The notes beneath the pieces are model-generated. The model did not search any database, was not told the origin of the DNA, and saw only the letters and a program-made list of their open reading frames with translations. The position numbers and the translations under genes were made by a program. A stretch of DNA of 13,306 nt from JBOGEB01 sp050743125 (GTDB lineage: Bacteria; Actinomycetota; Nitriliruptoria; Euzebyales; Egibacteraceae), in the NCBI GenBank assembly GCA_050743125.1, contig JBOGEB010000119.1, forward strand, positions 1-13,306, in the 5' to 3' direction. Below are positions 12,967 through 13,306 of the stretch, in pieces (position 1 is the first letter of the stretch; every line of letters starts with the position of its first letter).

Positions 12967-13306
12967 ATGGTGCAGAGGCTCGGCTTCCCGGTTGTGGCGT
13001 CAAGCTTCCGTTCCGAGCAGCCGCTGAAGCGGCGAAACCACTGCCACCAGGTCAGGCCTCGAGCTGATAAGGCTGACTAACCGCCACAGGCAGCTCGAGT
13101 TGATCAGTCTGTGGTGCGAGCTGGGCACATCCGTCGCATGCCCTCTATCTAGGCCATCGAACAGTTTGGCAACGCCGGACACGACACGCAGACGCGCCAC
13201 GCTGCGGCCTATTCGAGCATAGCGTCCGGTAGCGTTGGCAGGCGAAGTGACGTCCTTCTAGTAGCGGCTGCGTTTGACGCTTTAGAGATAGACAGATAAG
13301 CAAGGG
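12967..13306. other. Terminal 340 bp without a supportable gene
   Basis: No frame here shows family motifs, a good start or a Shine-Dalgarno. A small hairpin GCCGCT-GA-AGCGGC lies at 13020-13033, 53 bp after the DUF2182 stop, and could help termination. CTCGAGCTG (13058-13066) and CAGCTCGAG (13091-13099) form a 9-bp inverted repeat with a 24-bp spacer. A 66-codon minus-strand frame at 13000-13200 has no recognisable content. Base composition is lower in GC than in the coding part. Confidence 0.5.

Noticed and set aside
13000..13200. 66-codon minus-strand frame at the right edge
   Set aside because: No recognisable motif and no ribosome binding site; probably chance.
1..13306. CRISPR arrays, tRNA or rRNA genes
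   Set aside because: No regularly spaced repeat-spacer pattern, no tRNA-like GGTTCGA arm with a matching acceptor stem, and no rRNA-like segment were seen.

Overview
The window is high-GC bacterial DNA with a codon and gene repertoire typical of Actinomycetota: an actinobacterial-type acyl-CoA mutase, a DUF222/HNH (13E12-type) gene, a small ECF sigma factor, a VapBC pair and a NACHT ATPase with a Gly-Leu membrane domain. I cannot place it at genus level. The class Thermoleophilia or a related lineage is only a guess.

Left part (1-4000). The 3' 97 percent or so of an isobutyryl-CoA-mutase-type large subunit runs off the left edge. It converges on a DUF222/HNH endonuclease gene on the minus strand that is broken by two +1 frameshifts and carries a short duplicated insertion. 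That gene starts under a palindrome resembling the actinobacterial LexA box. Beside it lies the C-terminal third of an IS110-family transposase, itself frameshifted, followed by about 430 bp of non-coding sequence that looks like the tail of the element.

Middle (4002-6027). An ECF sigma factor and an O6-alkylguanine-DNA alkyltransferase form a two-gene minus-strand operon joined by an ATGA overlap, with no anti-sigma gene visible. A divergent NAD(P)-binding SDR-like gene lies on the plus strand. The 113-bp gap between the sigma factor and the SDR holds a perfect, loop-free 46-bp palindrome, the most striking non-coding structure in the window.

Gene graveyard and accessory block (6012-10776). 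Four gene remnants lie end to end: a WD40-type C-terminal tail, an epimerase N-terminus, a VapC C-terminus and a THEP1 NTPase N-terminus. Next come a membrane NACHT ATPase with a 12-bp-periodic, Gly/Leu-rich hydrophobic C-terminus, an AT-richer orphan single-pass membrane protein, and an intact VapBC toxin-antitoxin pair. This has the look of a defence or mobile accessory region.

Right part (10996-12966). A SnoaL-like protein is followed by a tightly coupled DUF1326-DUF2182 pair (GTGA overlap). The first protein has a CxCx3CxC cluster and the second is a polytopic membrane protein with several conserved cysteines. Their function is not established to my knowledge. A membrane-linked metal (for example copper) handling role is an inference from the cysteines. 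The last 340 bp show no gene I can support.
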